NCBI GenBank assembly: GCA_944382835.1
Contig: CALWNP010000005.1
Coordinates: 1-64,000, forward strand
Length of the DNA stretch: 64,000 bases
Source of the DNA: an uncultured Gemmiger sp.
GTDB lineage: Bacteria; Bacillota; Clostridia; Oscillospirales; Ruminococcaceae
Reading direction: 5' to 3'
This document shows, in pieces, positions 62,130 to 64,000 of the stretch; position 1 is the stretch's first letter, and each line of letters opens with the position of its first letter. A program made the translations under genes and the position numbers. The notes under the pieces are model-generated. The model was not told the DNA's origin. It saw nothing but the letters and a program-made list of their open reading frames with translations, and made no database searches.

Positions 62130-63245
62130 TTAGCCCCAAACTTCTTCTGCAATCTCCTTGACCAGAGCCAGCTTTGCCCACTGTTCTTCCTCGGTGAGCT
62201 TGTTACCGATCTCGCAGGAGGCGAATCCGCACTGGGGGCTGAGGCAGAGGCGGTCCAGCGGGACGTACTTGGCGGCCTCGTGAATCCGGGCGATGACCGC
62301 CGCCTTGTCCTCCAGCTTGGGACTCTTGGTGGTGATCAGGCCCAGCACCACCTTTTTGTCCTCCGAAACCTTGCTCAGGCACTGGAACCCGCCCGAGCGG
62401 GCATCGTCGAACTCCAGATACAGGGCGTTGACCTGCTCCCGGGCAAAGACCTGGTCGGCAATCCGGTCGTAGCCGCCGCTGCAGGCCCAGGTGGAGTGGA
62501 AGTTGCCCCGGCAGATGTGAGTGTTGATGACCAGATCCTCCGGCTTGCCCTCGATGGCCAGGTTGTTGACGAGCAGGAACTCCTCCTGCAGCTTTTCCAG
62601 CCCATCCTCATCGGTGCCGAAGAAGAGGGTGGCCTTGGGGTCTACGAAGCAGCCCCAGGTGCAGTCGTCGAACTGGAGGTTCCGGCAGCCGGCCGCGTAC
62701 AGATCCGCAATAACCTTCTTGTAGCAGGCCACCAGATCGGCGATCAGCTCCTCGTCGGTGGGATAGAACTTCCGGGTGTCGGGCAGGTTCATCGGCATGA
62801 CCAGCTGCTCCAGAAACTGGGCGGGCGCGGGAATGGTCTGCTTGGCCACGGTGTTCTCGTCCTCCAGCGCCTTGACGAACTTGAAGTGCTCCACAAAGGG
62901 ATGCACCCCCACCGAGAGCTTGCCAGTCAGATAGGTGTCGTCAATTTTGGCGGCCTCGCCGTGGAAGGGCAGCCCCTCTTCGGTGGCACTGTGGCCGATG
63001 CCCTCAAAGCCCCACATGAAATCCAGATGCCAGGTTGCCCGACGGAACTCGCCGTCGGTGATGACATGGAAGCCCGCTGCTTTCTGCTTGGCCACCAGCT
63101 CGGTGATGCACTGGTCCTCCACCTCTTTCAGCTGCCAGGTGTTGATGGTGCCGGCCTCGAAGTCGGCACGGGCCTTTTTCAGCTTTTCCGGGCGGAGAAA
63201 GCTGCCCACATAGTCATAACGGAACGGTGTGTAAAGACTGCCCAT
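62130..63245 (-). CDS. MetE C-terminal-like methyltransferase (YxjG/YxjH type)
   Basis: The protein (371 aa) corresponds to the catalytic half of cobalamin-independent methionine synthase. It has VGSFLRPEKL near the start, ITDGEFRR, the zinc-site segment INTHICRGNF with His and Cys, LEFDDARSG and the late SPQCGFASCE cysteine. Such stand-alone proteins methylate homocysteine or related thiols; the methyl donor may not be methyl-folate. ATG 63245 follows AAGGAG; upstream codons overlap the promoter. Confidence 0.88.
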   Translation of the reverse strand: MGSLYTPFRYDYVGSFLRPEKLKKARADFEAGTINTWQLKEVEDQCITELVAKQKAAGFHVITDGEFRRATWHLDFMWGFEGIGHSATEEGLPFHGEAAKIDDTYLTGKLSVGVHPFVEHFKFVKALEDENTVAKQTIPAPAQFLEQLVMPMNLPDTRKFYPTDEELIADLVACYKKVIADLYAAGCRNLQFDDCTWGCFVDPKATLFFGTDEDGLEKLQEEFLLVNNLAIEGKPEDLVINTHICRGNFHSTWACSGGYDRIADQVFAREQVNALYLEFDDARSGGFQCLSKVSEDKKVVLGLITTKSPKLEDKAAVIARIHEAAKYVPLDRLCLSPQCGFASCEIGNKLTEEEQWAKLALVKEIAEEVWG

Positions 63246-63342
63246 TTTTTTCGATCTCCTTTTCCTTTCCCATAAATCCGTCTCGAGCCATTCCATCGAT
63301 CCCGGAATGGTCTGGATGCTTTTCTTTTTGTGACTGATTTTT

Positions 63343-63371
63343 AGTATACCAGGGGAAAATCGTTCTGTAAA
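63343..63371 (-). promoter_or_regulatory. Promoter of the MetE-C-like gene
   Basis: TTTACA (63366-63371) and an extended -10 TGG-TATACT (box at 63343-63348), 17 bases apart. No SAM riboswitch or T-box is evident in the leader of about 90 bases. Confidence 0.65.
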
Positions 63372-63380
63372 ATACAGAAA

Positions 63381-63423
63381 AGCAGCGGTTTGCCATAGAT
63401 TGAATCTATAGCAAACCGCTGCT
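63381..63423 (-). terminator. Terminator of the truncated LysR gene
   Basis: A 13-base stem (63411-63423 with 63381-63393) and an inner AT-rich stem are followed on the minus strand by a T-rich run, four bases past the LysR stop. Confidence 0.8.
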
Positions 63424-63426
63424 TGA

Positions 63427-64000
63427 TTACTGGCAATCCTGTCCGGTGGCATACCGCTTCAGCGCCTGGATGTAGAGGGTGCCGAAGGTCCCCGGCCCGA
63501 CCCTGCTGTGGGTGATGTAGCCGATCTCCATATAATCGTCCACCGCCAGGGGCACGGCCACGATGTTCTTCCCGTTCAGATCCTCGTTGATGACGCCGCT
63601 GCAGATGGTGTAGCCGTTAAGACCGATCAGGAGATTGAAGAGGGTGGCCCGGTCGGAGACCAGGATGTCCTTCTTGCTCTCCAATGTGCTTAAGATTTCC
63701 TCGGAAAAGTAAAAGGAATTGTGCTCCCCCTGCTCGTAGGACAACCGGGGGTAGGGGGCCAGTTCCTCCAGCGTCACCACAGGCTGTTTGGCCAGAGGGC
63801 TGAAGGTGCTGACAAAGACATGGGGCTTGGCGATGAACAGCCGGTGAAATTTCAGATTGTTTTCCCGCAGCGTCTTGCGCAGGACCGTCTCGTTGAAGCT
63901 GTTCAGATACAGCACCCCCACCTCGCTGCGCAGCCGGGCCACGTCTTCGATCAGCTCATAGGTCTGGGTCTCCCGGATGCGGAAGTCATACTCGTCCCCG
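63427..64000 (-). CDS. LysR-family regulator, C-terminal part (runs off window)
   Basis: The 190 or so visible residues form the effector-binding domain of a LysR regulator (LEELAPYPRLSYEQG, ILVSDRATLFNLLIGLNGY). The frame is open to the window end, where it reads GDEYDFRIRETQ; the winged-helix N-terminus lies outside. The gene is upstream of, and co-directional with, the MetE-C-like gene but separated by a terminator. A role in methionine or sulfur control is a guess from position. Confidence 0.8.
   Translation of the reverse strand, partial: GDEYDFRIRETQTYELIEDVARLRSEVGVLYLNSFNETVLRKTLRENNLKFHRLFIAKPHVFVSTFSPLAKQPVVTLEELAPYPRLSYEQGEHNSFYFSEEILSTLESKKDILVSDRATLFNLLIGLNGYTICSGVINEDLNGKNIVAVPLAVDDYMEIGYITHSRVGPGTFGTLYIQALKRYATGQDCQ

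Noticed and set aside
63246..63452. 69-codon N-terminal extension of the MetE-C-like protein
   Set aside because: It overlaps the promoter and the upstream terminator; the family starts at the later ATG with AAGGAG.

Overview
The window is GC-rich DNA with strong Shine-Dalgarno sequences, sigma-A-type promoters (usually 17-base spacers) and hairpin-plus-U-tract terminators. It carries Firmicutes-type lipoproteins and regulators. The gene set (a beta-mannan oligosaccharide locus with two GH130 phosphorylases, split transketolase, TalC-type transaldolase, pentose phosphoketolase) fits a gut member of the Oscillospiraceae near Faecalibacterium, Subdoligranulum or Gemmiger. The taxonomic call is inference from gene content. 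I see no rRNA, tRNA, CRISPR, phage or insertion sequence.

Layout. (1) 0.1-4.8 kb, minus strand: one five-gene operon with a circularly permuted ATP-grasp protein, an alpha-E protein, a transglutaminase-like protein and two AstE/AspA-type M14 metallohydrolases, one of them lacking the usual first zinc ligand. (2) 5-7.4 kb: a MarR repressor coupled to a MATE transporter fused to a cytidylate-kinase-like domain. (3) 7.6-11 kb: sfsA, pnuC with a structured leader, NADP isocitrate dehydrogenase and a 68-residue protein. (4) 11-16 kb: a GH43 enzyme, then an L-arabinose operon (araB, araD, transaldolase) divergent from a PocR/AraC regulator, with no araA. (5) 16.3-32.3 kb: a beta-mannan oligosaccharide utilisation locus. 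A ten-gene minus-strand operon encodes the binding protein, two permeases, GH130_2, a 2-epimerase, GH130_1, an acetylesterase, a DUF624 protein, GH36 and GH113; it is followed by LacI and a plus-strand CE2 esterase and GH1. (6) 32.4-41 kb: cupin, Gfo/Idh/MocA oxidoreductase, DUF1275 protein, a two-component system with a PepSY lipoprotein, GH3 and a cysteine desulfurase-like protein. (7) 41.2-52.2 kb: a pentose-phosphate and phosphoketolase regulon. Two plus-strand operons (DUF4867, tal, split tkt, rpe; and xylB, FucI-like isomerase, phosphoketolase) share a start-site operator of identical geometry and flank a ROK repressor. (8) 52.2-57.7 kb: a LysR regulator divergent from a very large orphan 2-hydroxyacyl-CoA dehydratase activase-like protein. 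(9) 57.7-64 kb: a MATE transporter behind a leader-peptide attenuator, ccdA-tlpA, a glutaredoxin-like protein, an HD-domain protein, a MetE-C-like methyltransferase and a truncated LysR at the window end.

Together the sugar genes describe an intracellular route. Acetylated and galactosylated manno-oligosaccharides are imported, deacetylated, degalactosylated and phosphorolysed, while arabinose and xylose pass to xylulose 5-phosphate and are cleaved to acetyl phosphate and glyceraldehyde 3-phosphate. The most unusual points are the ATP-grasp/M14 operon, the two transaldolase genes with a sharp gene-conversion boundary, the leader-peptide attenuator before the second MATE gene, and the structured pnuC leader.
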